A stretch of 64,000 nucleotides of DNA. It comes from Streptomyces canus 299MFChir4.1. GTDB lineage: Bacteria; Actinomycetota; Actinomycetes; Streptomycetales; Streptomycetaceae. The notes under the pieces are model-generated. The model was not told the origin of the DNA. It saw nothing but the letters and a program-made list of their open reading frames with translations, and made no database searches. The DNA lies in contig NZ_KB911582.1 of assembly GCF_000383615.1 (NCBI RefSeq), forward strand, positions 590,425-654,424. Direction: 5' to 3'. Numbering within the stretch: the first letter of the stretch is position 1; each line of letters begins with the position of its first letter. A program made the position numbers and the translations under genes. Below are positions 1 through 6,968 of the stretch, piece by piece.

Positions 1-159
1 CAGGTGCCGCGCTACGCCGAGGCGAAGGCACTACGCGCGGTACGTCGCTGCCCCGCGCTCGCCCTGCGCCTGGAGGAGGAGAGCCCGCGCGACAAGGGTC
101 CCGCCCGCAACCTGCCGGTCCTCTCCCAGGGTCGCGGAAGGCGTGCGCTGGGCCGCTGA
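1..159 (+). CDS. ferredoxin, C-terminal fragment (partial)
   Basis: The reading frame is open from base 1 and ends in TGA at 157-159, giving 52 residues, so the start lies outside the window. The visible piece has a short helix followed by a Cys-Pro-Ala-Leu-Ala pattern (CPALALRLEEE, about residues 17-27). This is the typical end of single-cluster actinobacterial ferredoxins, where the last cluster cysteine is followed by proline. A basic Arg/Gly-rich tail follows. Such ferredoxins pass electrons to cytochromes P450 or other oxidoreductases in the cytoplasm; the partner cannot be judged here. A strong hairpin directly downstream fits an end of transcription. The family call rests on a short fragment. 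Confidence 0.55.
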   Translation, partial: QVPRYAEAKALRAVRRCPALALRLEEESPRDKGPARNLPVLSQGRGRRALGR

Positions 160-170
160 GCCGACGTCAC

Positions 171-215
171 GAAGGGGGCCGCCCGGGATCGGGCCGCGAT
201 CGGGCGGCCCCCTTC
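171..215 (+). terminator. intrinsic terminator after the ferredoxin gene
   Basis: Perfect 15-base arms at 171-185 and 201-215 (starting gaagggggcc) enclose a 15-base GC-rich loop. It lies 11 bases after the ferredoxin stop. There is no clear T tract, as is usual for Streptomyces terminators. Confidence 0.75.
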
Positions 216-250
216 GTCGTATGCGAACAACTCCCCCTGGAAACGCAACA

Positions 251-280
251 ATCCCGCCGGATCGAATGATCTGGCGGGAT
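251..280 (-). terminator. terminator of tRNA-Ala copy 1
   Basis: Arms atcccgcc (251-258) and ggcgggat (273-280) form an 8-bp stem 5 bases past the 3' end of the leftward tRNA. On the minus strand the stem is followed by a TTGTT stretch. Confidence 0.7.
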
Positions 281-285
281 CTTTG

Positions 286-358
286 TGGAGCTAAGGAGAT
301 TTGAACTCCTGACCCCCTGCATGCCATGCAGGTGCTCTACCAACTGAGCTATAGCCCC
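286..358 (-). tRNA. tRNA-Ala (anticodon GGC), copy 1
   Basis: Read on the minus strand, 73 bases fold as a full cloverleaf. The acceptor stem pairs GGGGCTA with TAGCTCC and contains the G3-U70 wobble pair, the alanine identity element. The D arm is GCTCAGTTGGTAGAGC, the anticodon stem is CCTGC/GCAGG with loop ATGGCAT (anticodon GGC), and the T arm contains GTTCAAATC. The discriminator base is A73 and CCA is not encoded. A weak promoter-like pair lies upstream (TAATGT at 397-402, TTGGTG at 422-427, spacing 19). Confidence 0.97.
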
Positions 359-457
359 GTGCTGCGCTCCGCCCGGTTTCCCTGGCGGCGACGCCAACAT
401 TACACGGTCCACCGGGTGGAACACCAAATCGTTTCCCTGCGGGCAGCAGGGACGACG

Positions 458-691
458 TCACGCGGTCACGAACGAGTAGAACCGCTTCAGCGTGCAGTGT
501 TCTTCGAGGAGACGGCCGTAGATCGGCTCACCCTCCAGTTCGCGGTACGTCTCGATGGGGTCGCCTTTTATGATCAGCGCCCGCGCGCACTCCTCGCACC
601 AGTACTGGTAGTCGGGATTGACCGGCTCCATGTCCCGCACGATCGGCGTCCCGCTGCCGCACCAGTCGCATTTTCGCCTGTGTGCACCCAT
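458..691 (-). CDS. small zinc-finger-like protein (conserved hypothetical)
   Basis: This 77-residue protein carries CDWC near residues 8-11 and CEEC near 32-35, four cysteines that could bind one zinc ion. The rest is charged with a short helical tail and no membrane segment. It is the second gene of a two-gene leftward operon: its ATG follows the stop of the upstream zinc-ribbon gene by 3 bases, which suggests translational coupling. The pair lies between two tRNA-Ala genes. I do not recognise a named family. A role in transcription or translation is possible because both proteins look like zinc ribbons, but nothing here proves it. Confidence 0.75.
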   Translation of the reverse strand: MGAHRRKCDWCGSGTPIVRDMEPVNPDYQYWCEECARALIIKGDPIETYRELEGEPIYGRLLEEHCTLKRFYSFVTA

Positions 692-694
692 CGA

Positions 695-868
695 TCAGCT
701 CCAGCTGTGGCCGCAGGCCGTGCACACGTAGGAGACCCCGCCGTTGTCGCCGAGTACTTGGGCCACGTGGACGGAACCGCAGGAAGGGCAGATGAGGCGG
801 ACCGTCGTGTCCCTTGTCGACGCCGCTTCGCGGAGGTGGCGGACCTCCGCGAGGATGCTCGCAGGCAT
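695..868 (-). CDS. 57-residue zinc-ribbon protein
   Basis: ATG at 866-868 is preceded by a good ribosome binding site (GGAGGGAGTAGTG before ATG), and the frame ends in TGA at 695-697. The protein has a short helical N-terminus, then CPSC (residues 27-30) and CTAC (residues 49-52), with a strand-rich segment between, ending in GHSWS. This is a classic zinc ribbon, a fold shared by transcription factors, ribosomal proteins and transposon-associated proteins. The next gene starts 3 bases after its stop. No specific function can be assigned. Call strength comes from the RBS, cysteine spacing and coupling rather than length. Confidence 0.75.
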   Translation of the reverse strand: MPASILAEVRHLREAASTRDTTVRLICPSCGSVHVAQVLGDNGGVSYVCTACGHSWS

Positions 869-1124
869 CACTACTCCCTCCCGTCGGGCCGCGCCCCCTT
901 CCGGCCGTTTGATTCTGCCACGGCCGGACCAATACGGTCAGCGACGCCTGAGTACCAGTCCGGACACGGCGCCCACCGTGGCGGTCCCGGCCAGCGCGAA
1001 CATGCACGCTCACAGCGCCTCCGGAGAGGTATACGCCTCAGAGGGGCCCAGTGACTCAAGTCGGTTCAAGAACAGTGTGCCCCGGTGAGCCGGCGGGGCA
1101 GGGAGCTCGCGGAGCGGACACACA

Positions 1125-1158
1125 GAGGATCCCGCCTCCTGAAGGAGACGGGATCCTC
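1125..1158 (-). terminator. terminator of tRNA-Ala copy 2
   Basis: 15-base arms at 1125-1139 and 1144-1158 enclose a 4-base loop. The single imperfect pair is C-A on the plus strand but U-G on the minus strand, so the structure is built for leftward transcription. It ends about 38 bases past the tRNA 3' end. Confidence 0.85.
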
Positions 1159-1196
1159 ATCGACCGATCTTCGACAACTCGCAGAGTGTCGATCTG

Positions 1197-1269
1197 TGGA
1201 GCTAAGGAGAATTGAACTCCTGACCTCCTGCATGCCATGCAGGCGCTCTACCAACTGAGCTATAGCCCC
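1197..1269 (-). tRNA. tRNA-Ala (anticodon GGC), copy 2
   Basis: A 73-base minus-strand cloverleaf with acceptor GGGGCTA/TAGCTCC including G3-U70, anticodon loop ATGGCAT (GGC) and discriminator A73; CCA is not encoded. It differs from copy 1 at three bases (G instead of A before the anticodon stem, A instead of G after it, and one T-loop base). Copy 1 lies about 840 bases further left with the same orientation. Confidence 0.97.
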
Positions 1270-1305
1270 GGACGTTCCCCCCGCTCCGCGGGGCGAACAA
1301 GAAGA

Positions 1306-1335
1306 ACTTTAGCCTGCGACCTGCCGGAAAGTGAA
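1306..1335 (-). promoter_or_regulatory. putative promoter of tRNA-Ala copy 2
   Basis: On the minus strand a TTCACT -35 (1330-1335) and a TAAAGT -10 (1306-1311) are separated by 18 bases. They would start transcription about 30 bases upstream of the mature tRNA. The match is moderate. Confidence 0.4.
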
Positions 1336-1362
1336 ATCCGGTCCGGAGCCCTCCCGGAGCCC

Positions 1363-2022
1363 TCAGTCGTCGTCGCCGAGCACCGGCTCCGGGAGGGTTC
1401 CCGCGTTGTGTTCCAGGAGACGCCAGCCGCGGGCGCCCTGGCCTAGGACGGACCAGCAGCAGTTGGAGAGGCCGCCAAGGCTCTCCCAGTGCCGGGAGTC
1501 CAGGCCGAGCAGCCGGCCGATGGTGGTGCGGATCGTGCCGCCGTGGCTGACCACGACGAGCGTGCCGTCCTCGGGGAGCTTCTCGGTGTGCCGGAGCACG
1601 ACGGGGGCGGCGCGGTCGGCCACCTCGGTCTCCAGTTCACCGCCACCGCGGCGGACCGGCTCACCGCGCTTCCACGCGGCGTACTCCTCGCCGTACCGGG
1701 CGATGATCTCCTCGTGCGTCAGCCCCTGCCAGACGCCCGCGTAGGTCTCGCGCAGGCCCTCGTCGTGGGCCACCTCCAGGCCGGTGAGCGCGGCGAGCTC
1801 GGCGGCGGTGTTCGCGGCCCGCTGGAGGTCGGAGGCGACGATCGCGTCGGGCTGGAGGGAGGCCAGCAGCCGGGCGGCGCGGCGGGCCTGGCCGACGCCG
1901 GTCTCGGTGAGCTCGACGTCCGTGGTGCCCTGGAAGCGGCGCTCCACGTTCCAGGAGGTCTGGCCGTGCCGCCACAGGATGACGCGGCGGCCCCGGCCCT
2001 TGCGGTCGGCGGGAGCGGTCAA
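1363..2022 (-). CDS. histidine phosphatase family protein (phosphoglycerate-mutase-like)
   Basis: The start is a TTG at 2020-2022 whose bases overlap the rsfS stop (TTGA) and which has GGGGAG five bases upstream; this gives 219 residues. The catalytic motif LWRHGQTSWN lies near residues 16-25, where the histidine is phosphorylated. A second histidine (VVSHGG) lies near residues 160-165 and Arg-rich substrate contacts lie between them. The family includes cofactor-dependent phosphoglycerate mutases and many broad phosphatases. At this length and position (next to rsfS) it is more likely a phosphatase of unknown substrate than a glycolytic mutase. It is translationally coupled to rsfS. Confidence 0.85.
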   Translation of the reverse strand: MTAPADRKGRGRRVILWRHGQTSWNVERRFQGTTDVELTETGVGQARRAARLLASLQPDAIVASDLQRAANTAAELAALTGLEVAHDEGLRETYAGVWQGLTHEEIIARYGEEYAAWKRGEPVRRGGGELETEVADRAAPVVLRHTEKLPEDGTLVVVSHGGTIRTTIGRLLGLDSRHWESLGGLSNCCWSVLGQGARGWRLLEHNAGTLPEPVLGDDD

Positions 2023-2462
2023 CGCGGCTCCCCGAACTCGGTGTCGTCCTCCTCGGCCCGGAGCTCGGCGTGCTCCTGCGCCTTGCCGCGGGTCGCCTTG
2101 GCGTCGGCCGGCAGCTCCAGCTCGGGGCAGTCCTTCCACAGCCGCTCCAGGGCGTAGAAGACGCGCTCCTCGCTGTGCTGGACATGGACGACGATGTCCA
2201 CGTAGTCGAGCAGGACCCAGCGGGCCTCACGGTCGCCCTCGCGGCGCACCGGCTTGGCGCCGAGCTCCTTCGAGAGCCGCTCCTCGATCTCGTCGACGAT
2301 GGACTTGACCTGGCGGTCGTTGGGTGCGGACGCCAGCAGGAAGGCGTCGGTGATCGAGAGGACGTCGCTGACGTCGTAGGCGATCACATCGTGGGCGAGC
2401 TTGTCGGCGGCCGCCTGCGCGGCGGTGTTGACGAGCTCGAGAGAACGGTCAGTGGCGGTCAC
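2019..2462 (-). CDS. rsfS: ribosome silencing factor RsfS
   Basis: The 147-residue protein begins at GTG 2460-2462 (VTATDRSLELVN). Signature segments are AHDVIAYDVSDVLSITDAF, DRQVKSIVDEIEERL and WVLLDYVDIVVHVQ, all typical of the RsfS/Iojap family. These proteins bind L14 on the large ribosomal subunit and block subunit joining when nutrients are short. A longer frame open to 2546 runs into a very large hairpin and is not conserved in type, so the GTG is preferred, although its Shine-Dalgarno is poor. It overlaps the downstream phosphatase start by 4 bases. The C-terminal tail after about residue 120 is acidic and probably flexible. Confidence 0.93.
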   Translation of the reverse strand: MTATDRSLELVNTAAQAAADKLAHDVIAYDVSDVLSITDAFLLASAPNDRQVKSIVDEIEERLSKELGAKPVRREGDREARWVLLDYVDIVVHVQHSEERVFYALERLWKDCPELELPADAKATRGKAQEHAELRAEEDDTEFGEPR

Positions 2463-2505
2463 TACAAGGCTTTCGGTCGTCGGTCGGTTGACATCAAGGG
2501 TCTCA

Positions 2506-2566
2506 CGGACCGCCGACACCACCCCACGTGCTGCCGGAGAGCACATGGGGTGGTGTCGGCGGTCCG
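2506..2566 (-). terminator. long perfect hairpin between the LCP gene and rsfS
   Basis: Two 21-base arms (2506-2526 and 2546-2566) pair perfectly. The 19-base loop itself contains gtgct/agcac (2528-2532 and 2540-2544). It begins 10 bases after the LCP gene stop, so it probably ends that transcript. No T run follows. Confidence 0.75.
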
Positions 2567-2575
2567 GAGCAGGGC

Positions 2576-4402
2576 CTAGGACGAGGAGTCCGGCGTGTAG
2601 TCCTGGCCGAGGACCACGGAGACGTCGGCGCCCGATGCGATCGTGCCCTTGCCGACGGCGCTGGTGGGCAGGCCGAGGGTCTTGGCGACCTCGGTGGCGT
2701 TCGCCTTGTCGGCGGGGTCGGCGTAGACGACCTTGGAGCTGGTCCGGGCCGAGGCGGGCGTGCCGCCGTCGACGAAGGTGAAGCCGCCGTTGAGGAGGAC
2801 GACGCGGGCCTTCTCGGTGTTGTCCCTGGTGCCGGTGGCGTTCTGGACCGAGACGCTCACCGCCGCGTCCTTGTCGGGGCTCTTCGCCTTGCCGCCGAGG
2901 ACGTCCTTGACGACACTCGCGCCGGCCTCCGCGCTCAGGGTGCCGTCCTGCTGGACGGGCAGCAGGGCGGTCTTGTAGTCACCGCTCTTGGCGAGGTCGG
3001 CGAGCTTGGCGAGGAAGGTGCCGAGGTCCTTGTCCGTGAGGGACGGGTCGAGGATCTGGGCCAGGGTCTGCACGGTGGTGGTCGCTGCCGCCGGGTCGGA
3101 GGACAGCTTGCGCAGGACGCCCTGGAGGACCTGGCCGAACCGCTCCAGCTGGGCGTTCTGCGCCTCGCCGGAGGCACGGTAGGTGGCGTAGGCGACGGCC
3201 ATCTTGCCGCTGAGCGTCTGGTCCTTCCCCTTGCTCACCAGGGGCGCCTGACCCTTCTTCGTGGCGGCCGGATCGGGTACGGCGGCGTTGGTGTCGACGT
3301 CGATGTCGCCGACGAGGTCGACCAGGTTCTGCAGATAGGGCGTGTCCAGGCGCCAGGTGCCCTCGATGTCGGTGCCGAGGACGGTGTCGAGGGAGTCGAC
3401 GGTCCCGGAGGAGCCGTCGTCGTCGACGGACTTGGCGAGGGTCGTCGTGGAGCCGTCGTCGGCCGTCAGGTTGAGGGAGTTGGGGATCAGGACGGTGGTG
3501 CCCTGCTTGGTGGTGGTGTTGTCGACGAGCAGCGCCGTGGAGGTGCCGCCCTTGGTGGTGTTGTGCAGATGGACGACGATCACGTCGCGGTTCTGGGCGC
3601 TCGCCGCGATCGTGGTGCCCTTCTTGCTCTTTGTGTCCGACAGGCCGGGCAGCTTCCCGGCGTACCAGAGGTAGCCGACTCCGCCGGCCGCTACCAGGGC
3701 GAGGACGACGACGAGGGCGACGAGCCGGCTGCGGGCGCGGCGCTTGGCCTCCTCGCGGCGCTCGGTGCGGTTCTCGGTGAAGTTGAGCCAGTCGATGACG
3801 TCCTCGGAGTCCGTGTCGGGCTCCTCGACGAACGCGAACTGCGCGGTGTGGTACTGCCGTTCGTCCCCGTCTGCGGCCTCCGCGCCGGCATGGCCCGCAC
3901 CGGCACCGCCCGCTCCGACGGGACCCTCGTCGCCCGCGGGGCGGTAGGCCTGTCCGGCCTGTGTCCCCCCGGCCGGCCCGCCCTGCTGCGGGATGTAGGC
4001 GGTCTGCTCGGCGACCCGGGGCTGCCCGCCGCTCGCGGCGGCCCGGCCGTACGGGTCGTACGGCGTGGCCGGACCGCCGCCCTGCCGGCCCCCGTCGGTG
4101 TACGGGTCGTAGGGCGGCACGGGCGCCTGCTGACCGGTGTCGCCGGCGCCGTAGGGGTCGTAGGGCGGGACGGGGTTCTGGGAACCCGTGTCGTACGGCG
4201 CGGCTTGCTGTCGGCCCGTGGCGTACGGGTCGTAGCCGTAGCCCTGCTGGGCGTAGGGGTCGTACTGCTGCTGGGCCTGCTGTTGCGGGGCCTGTTGCGG
4301 CGGGACCTGCTGGTACACCGGCCGGCCGTAGTCGTCGTAGCCGACGATCGTGTACTGGTTCTCCTGGTCGTCGCCGTAGCCCGCGTCGTATCGGTCGTTC
4401 AC
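2576..4402 (-). CDS. LytR-CpsA-Psr (LCP) family protein, PdtA-like
   Basis: GTG start at 4400-4402 gives 608 residues. Residues 1 to about 215 are disordered and rich in repeated YDPY/YDPYG units, Gln and Pro. A single membrane helix follows at about 224-246. The extracytoplasmic part holds an LCP-like domain (about 270-415) and a C-terminal LytR_C-type domain (about 515-605). LCP enzymes transfer wall polymers from lipid carriers to peptidoglycan. The usual arginine-bearing catalytic stretch (SIPRD-like) appears as LIPNSLNL here, so the active site looks degenerate. By position it corresponds, from memory, to S. coelicolor SCO2578, reported as the polydiglycosylphosphate transferase PdtA, important for sporulation. 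It is 16 bases downstream of nadD. Confidence 0.82.
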   Translation of the reverse strand: MNDRYDAGYGDDQENQYTIVGYDDYGRPVYQQVPPQQAPQQQAQQQYDPYAQQGYGYDPYATGRQQAAPYDTGSQNPVPPYDPYGAGDTGQQAPVPPYDPYTDGGRQGGGPATPYDPYGRAAASGGQPRVAEQTAYIPQQGGPAGGTQAGQAYRPAGDEGPVGAGGAGAGHAGAEAADGDERQYHTAQFAFVEEPDTDSEDVIDWLNFTENRTERREEAKRRARSRLVALVVVLALVAAGGVGYLWYAGKLPGLSDTKSKKGTTIAASAQNRDVIVVHLHNTTKGGTSTALLVDNTTTKQGTTVLIPNSLNLTADDGSTTTLAKSVDDDGSSGTVDSLDTVLGTDIEGTWRLDTPYLQNLVDLVGDIDVDTNAAVPDPAATKKGQAPLVSKGKDQTLSGKMAVAYATYRASGEAQNAQLERFGQVLQGVLRKLSSDPAAATTTVQTLAQILDPSLTDKDLGTFLAKLADLAKSGDYKTALLPVQQDGTLSAEAGASVVKDVLGGKAKSPDKDAAVSVSVQNATGTRDNTEKARVVLLNGGFTFVDGGTPASARTSSKVVYADPADKANATEVAKTLGLPTSAVGKGTIASGADVSVVLGQDYTPDSSS

Positions 4403-4418
4403 CGGTGCCCCTCTCGGC

Positions 4419-5057
4419 TCACTCGCCGCGGTACAGCTCGCGCTTGTCGATGTAACGCACGACTCCGTCCGGCACCAGGTACCAGACGGGGTCGCCCTTG
4501 GCGACTCTCGCCCGGCAGTCGGTGGAGGAGATGGCGAGGGCGGGGACCTCGACGAGCGAGACGCCGCCCTCGGGGAGCCCGGGGTCGGCCAGGGTGTGGC
4601 CGGGCCGGGTGACTCCGATGAAGTGCGCGAGGGAGAAGAGCTCTTCCGCGTCCCGCCAGGTGAGGATCTGGCCGAGGGCGTCCGCGCCCGTGATGAAGAA
4701 GAGGTCGGTGTCGGGGTTGAGGGCCTTGAGGTCGCGCAGGGTGTCCGTGGTGTAGGTCGGGCCACCACGGTCGATGTCGATGCGGCTGACCGAGAACTGC
4801 GGGTTCTCGGCGGTCGCGATGACCGTCATCAGATAGCGGTCCTCGGCCGGGGAAACGTTGCGGTGGGTCTTCTGCCACGGCTGGCCCGTCGGTACGAACA
4901 CCACCTCGTCCAGGTGGAACTGCGCGGCGACCTCGCTGGCCGCCACGAGGTGCCCGTGGTGGATCGGGTCGAACGTTCCGCCCATGACACCGATGCGGCG
5001 CTTGCCGGGGTTCGACGGGCTGTTGCCCGGGCCGGTAGGCATGTCCTGCTCTCCCAT
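4419..5057 (-). CDS. nadD: nicotinate-nucleotide adenylyltransferase
   Basis: The 212-residue protein transfers AMP from ATP to nicotinate mononucleotide in NAD synthesis. The nucleotidyltransferase motif [11 protein letters not shown] lies near residues 26-36, with the HxGH element. The second motif ISSTDCR near residues 183-189 is the family's ISSTxxR. A second in-frame ATG at 5040-5042 has GGGAG eight bases upstream and could be the true start; either choice leaves the domain intact. The gene is followed closely by the LCP gene, so wall assembly and NAD synthesis may share a transcript. Confidence 0.95.
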   Translation of the reverse strand: MGEQDMPTGPGNSPSNPGKRRIGVMGGTFDPIHHGHLVAASEVAAQFHLDEVVFVPTGQPWQKTHRNVSPAEDRYLMTVIATAENPQFSVSRIDIDRGGPTYTTDTLRDLKALNPDTDLFFITGADALGQILTWRDAEELFSLAHFIGVTRPGHTLADPGLPEGGVSLVEVPALAISSTDCRARVAKGDPVWYLVPDGVVRYIDKRELYRGE

Positions 5058-5136
5058 GCGTGCAGACCCTACCGGCCCGTCCTGAGGACCCCGGCCGGCG
5101 CAGGCCCGGAGTGCCCCGCTTTGGGCGCTCGGTGCC

Positions 5137-5298
5137 TCAGCGGTCGCGGTTGAAACGGGTGGTGATCCACAGCAGGAGCAGCAGGATGAGGAACGCGGCG
5201 CCGCCGGTCACCAGGGGGTCGAGGCTCTCGTGGTTGCCGCCGTGCTCGCCCTCTGCGGCGAGGGTGGCCAACTGGGCAGCGGTGCTGTGGAAGCTCAT
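5137..5298 (-). CDS. 53-residue single-pass membrane protein
   Basis: ATG at 5296-5298 opens a frame ending in TGA at 5137-5139. The product has a His/Glu-rich N-terminal part, one hydrophobic helix ([14 protein letters not shown], about residues 33-46) and a short basic end (RFNRDR). The layout predicts an inner-membrane protein with its basic end inside. It lies about 80 bases upstream of nadD and may share its transcript. No family is recognised. The clean helix and positive-inside tail support coding, but it is short and the Shine-Dalgarno is weak. Confidence 0.6.
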   Translation of the reverse strand: MSFHSTAAQLATLAAEGEHGGNHESLDPLVTGGAAFLILLLLLWITTRFNRDR

Positions 5299-5426
5299 CT
5301 TCGGCAGGACCTATCCGGTGGGCGGGATAAAGACGTCGGTCCATCGTATGCGGGCCCGGTGAGGGCGATCACGCCGACTCCACCATTGGGGGCCGCCCGC
5401 AGGACCGGGGGAACCTTCGCCCTTCC

Positions 5427-5585
5427 TCAGTCGTCCTTCCGCTTGTACCCCCTCAGCACGAACCACGCGGTGAACGCACAGCCCAGGAACATCACGACCA
5501 GTACCACCCGGAGCAGATTTCCGGACCCTTGCTGCTCGGCGGCGCTCGCGGCCTCGGTGAGCCAGGCGGCCCGGGTGTGCTCCAT
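5427..5585 (-). CDS. 52-residue single-pass membrane protein
   Basis: The start ATG (5583-5585) is chosen because AAGGAG lies about 8 bases upstream; an upstream ATG at 5618 lacks this. The protein has an amphipathic N-terminal part, one membrane helix (LLRVVLVVMFLGCAFTAWFVL, about residues 25-45) and the basic tail RGYKRKDD. Its architecture resembles the 53-residue protein on its left: short outer part, one helix, charged tail. The two may form a small membrane protein pair, but no function is known to me. Confidence 0.65.
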   Translation of the reverse strand: MEHTRAAWLTEAASAAEQQGSGNLLRVVLVVMFLGCAFTAWFVLRGYKRKDD

Positions 5586-5731
5586 GACGTGGACTCCTTC
5601 GCTGTACTGCCGGTCCACGCTATCTCCGCCTAGGCTGGGCTCTGCTTCGGGGGCGCAAAGGGCCTCACAAGGGTCCGCAAAGGATCACAGAGGCCGAAGA
5701 GGCACAGCCAAAGACGCACATGGGGGAAGAC

Positions 5732-6832
5732 ATGTCCGACGACGGCCATCAGAACAACGGTCACGAGCACGTGCCGAGCAGGCAGCGCAGGCGTTTCCCG
5801 GGTATCTCCTCGCGTGCCTACGAGCACCCCGCCGACCGTTCCGCCCTGGTGGCGCTGCGCAAGCTGAGCGGATTCGACACGGTCTTCAAGGCACTCAGCG
5901 CTCTGCTCCCCGAGCGGAGCCTGCGGCTGCTGTTCCTGTCCGACTCGGTGCGCGTCTCCGACCAGCAGTTCGCGTACCTCAACGACATGCTGCGGGACGC
6001 CTGTTACATCCTGGACCTGGAGAAGGTCCCGCCGATGTACGTCACCCAGGACCCGCAGCCGAACGCGATGTGCATCGGCCTGGACGAGCCGATCATCGTG
6101 GTCACCACGGGTCTGGTCGATCTGCTCGACGAGGAGGAGATGCGGGCGGTCGTCGGCCACGAGGTGGGCCACGCCCTGTCCGGCCACTCGGTCTACCGGA
6201 CCATCCTGCTGTTCCTGACCAGTCTCGCCCTCAGGGTCGCGTGGATCCCGCTGGGCAACCTGGCGATCATGGCGATCGTGACCGCGCTGCGCGAGTGGTT
6301 CCGCAAGTCGGAGCTGTCGGCGGACCGGGCGGGCCTCCTGGTCGGCCAGGACCTGCGGGCCTCGATGCGCGGCCTGATGAAGCTGGCCGGCGGTCACCAT
6401 CTGCACGAGATGAACGTGGACGCGTTCCTGAAGCAGGCCGAGGAGTACGAGGCCGGCGGTGACCTGCGCGACTCCGTGCTGAAGATCCTGAACGTCCTGC
6501 CGCGCTCCCACCCCTTCACCACCGTGCGGGCTGCCGAGCTGAAGAAGTGGGCCGAGTCCCGCGACTACCAGCGGATCATGGACGGCCACTACCCGCGCCG
6601 CACGGAGGACAAGGACACCTCGGTCACGGACTCCTTCCGCGAGTCGGCGGCGAGCTACGCGACCAACGTCAAGAGCTCCAAGGACCCCCTGATGAAGCTG
6701 GTCAGCGACATCGCGGGCGGGGCGGGCGACCTCGGCGGCAGGGTGCGCAGGGGTTTCGGCGGCTTCACGAACTCGGCAGCCCGGGACGGCGAGCCCCCGA
6801 CGGACCCGCCGCGGGACAACGAGGAGGGCTGA
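5732..6832 (+). CDS. M48 family zinc metallopeptidase, membrane-associated
   Basis: The 366-residue protein carries HEVGH (about residues 143-147), the HExxH zinc site, with the third ligand in ELSADRAG about 50 residues later. This is the pattern of M48 (Ste24/HtpX-like) peptidases. A hydrophobic stretch (about 155-185) between them suggests membrane association. The C-terminal 80 residues are charged and Gly-rich. ATG at 5732 was chosen because GGGGGA precedes it; ATG 5720 is possible. It is transcribed alone, opposite to its neighbours. Related enzymes act in membrane-protein quality control; the substrate is unknown. Confidence 0.85.
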   Translation: MSDDGHQNNGHEHVPSRQRRRFPGISSRAYEHPADRSALVALRKLSGFDTVFKALSALLPERSLRLLFLSDSVRVSDQQFAYLNDMLRDACYILDLEKVPPMYVTQDPQPNAMCIGLDEPIIVVTTGLVDLLDEEEMRAVVGHEVGHALSGHSVYRTILLFLTSLALRVAWIPLGNLAIMAIVTALREWFRKSELSADRAGLLVGQDLRASMRGLMKLAGGHHLHEMNVDAFLKQAEEYEAGGDLRDSVLKILNVLPRSHPFTTVRAAELKKWAESRDYQRIMDGHYPRRTEDKDTSVTDSFRESAASYATNVKSSKDPLMKLVSDIAGGAGDLGGRVRRGFGGFTNSAARDGEPPTDPPRDNEEG

Positions 6833-6834
6833 GA

Positions 6835-6904
6835 CTCCGTACAGGAGCGCGGGGCCGTGTCGATGCGCGGCTCCGTACAGGAGTGCGGGGCCGTGGATGC
6901 GCGG
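6835..6904. repeat. two-copy tandem repeat after the M48 peptidase gene
   Basis: Copies at 6835-6870 (36 bases) and 6871-6904 (34 bases) both begin ctccgtacaggag and end gatgcgcgg, with one substitution and a 2-base length difference. Each can form a small ctcc/ggag hairpin. The repeat starts 2 bases after the stop codon, in a 136-base gap between convergent genes. Confidence 0.75.
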
Positions 6905-6968
6905 CTCCGCCGCGTGGGCGCGCTCAGCCCCGACGGTCGCAGCCGGCGAACGGCCTCGTGCCCACGGG

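Noticed and set aside
869..1124. Possible small genes in both strands between the zinc-ribbon operon and tRNA-Ala copy 2
   Set aside because: Frames are Arg/Ser/Pro-rich without binding sites or recognisable features; treated as non-coding.
2528..4612. 694-residue plus-strand open frame opposite the LCP gene
   Set aside because: It mirrors the LCP/nadD coding strand, is Gly/Val/Leu/Arg-rich with no domain, and arises from high GC at third positions.
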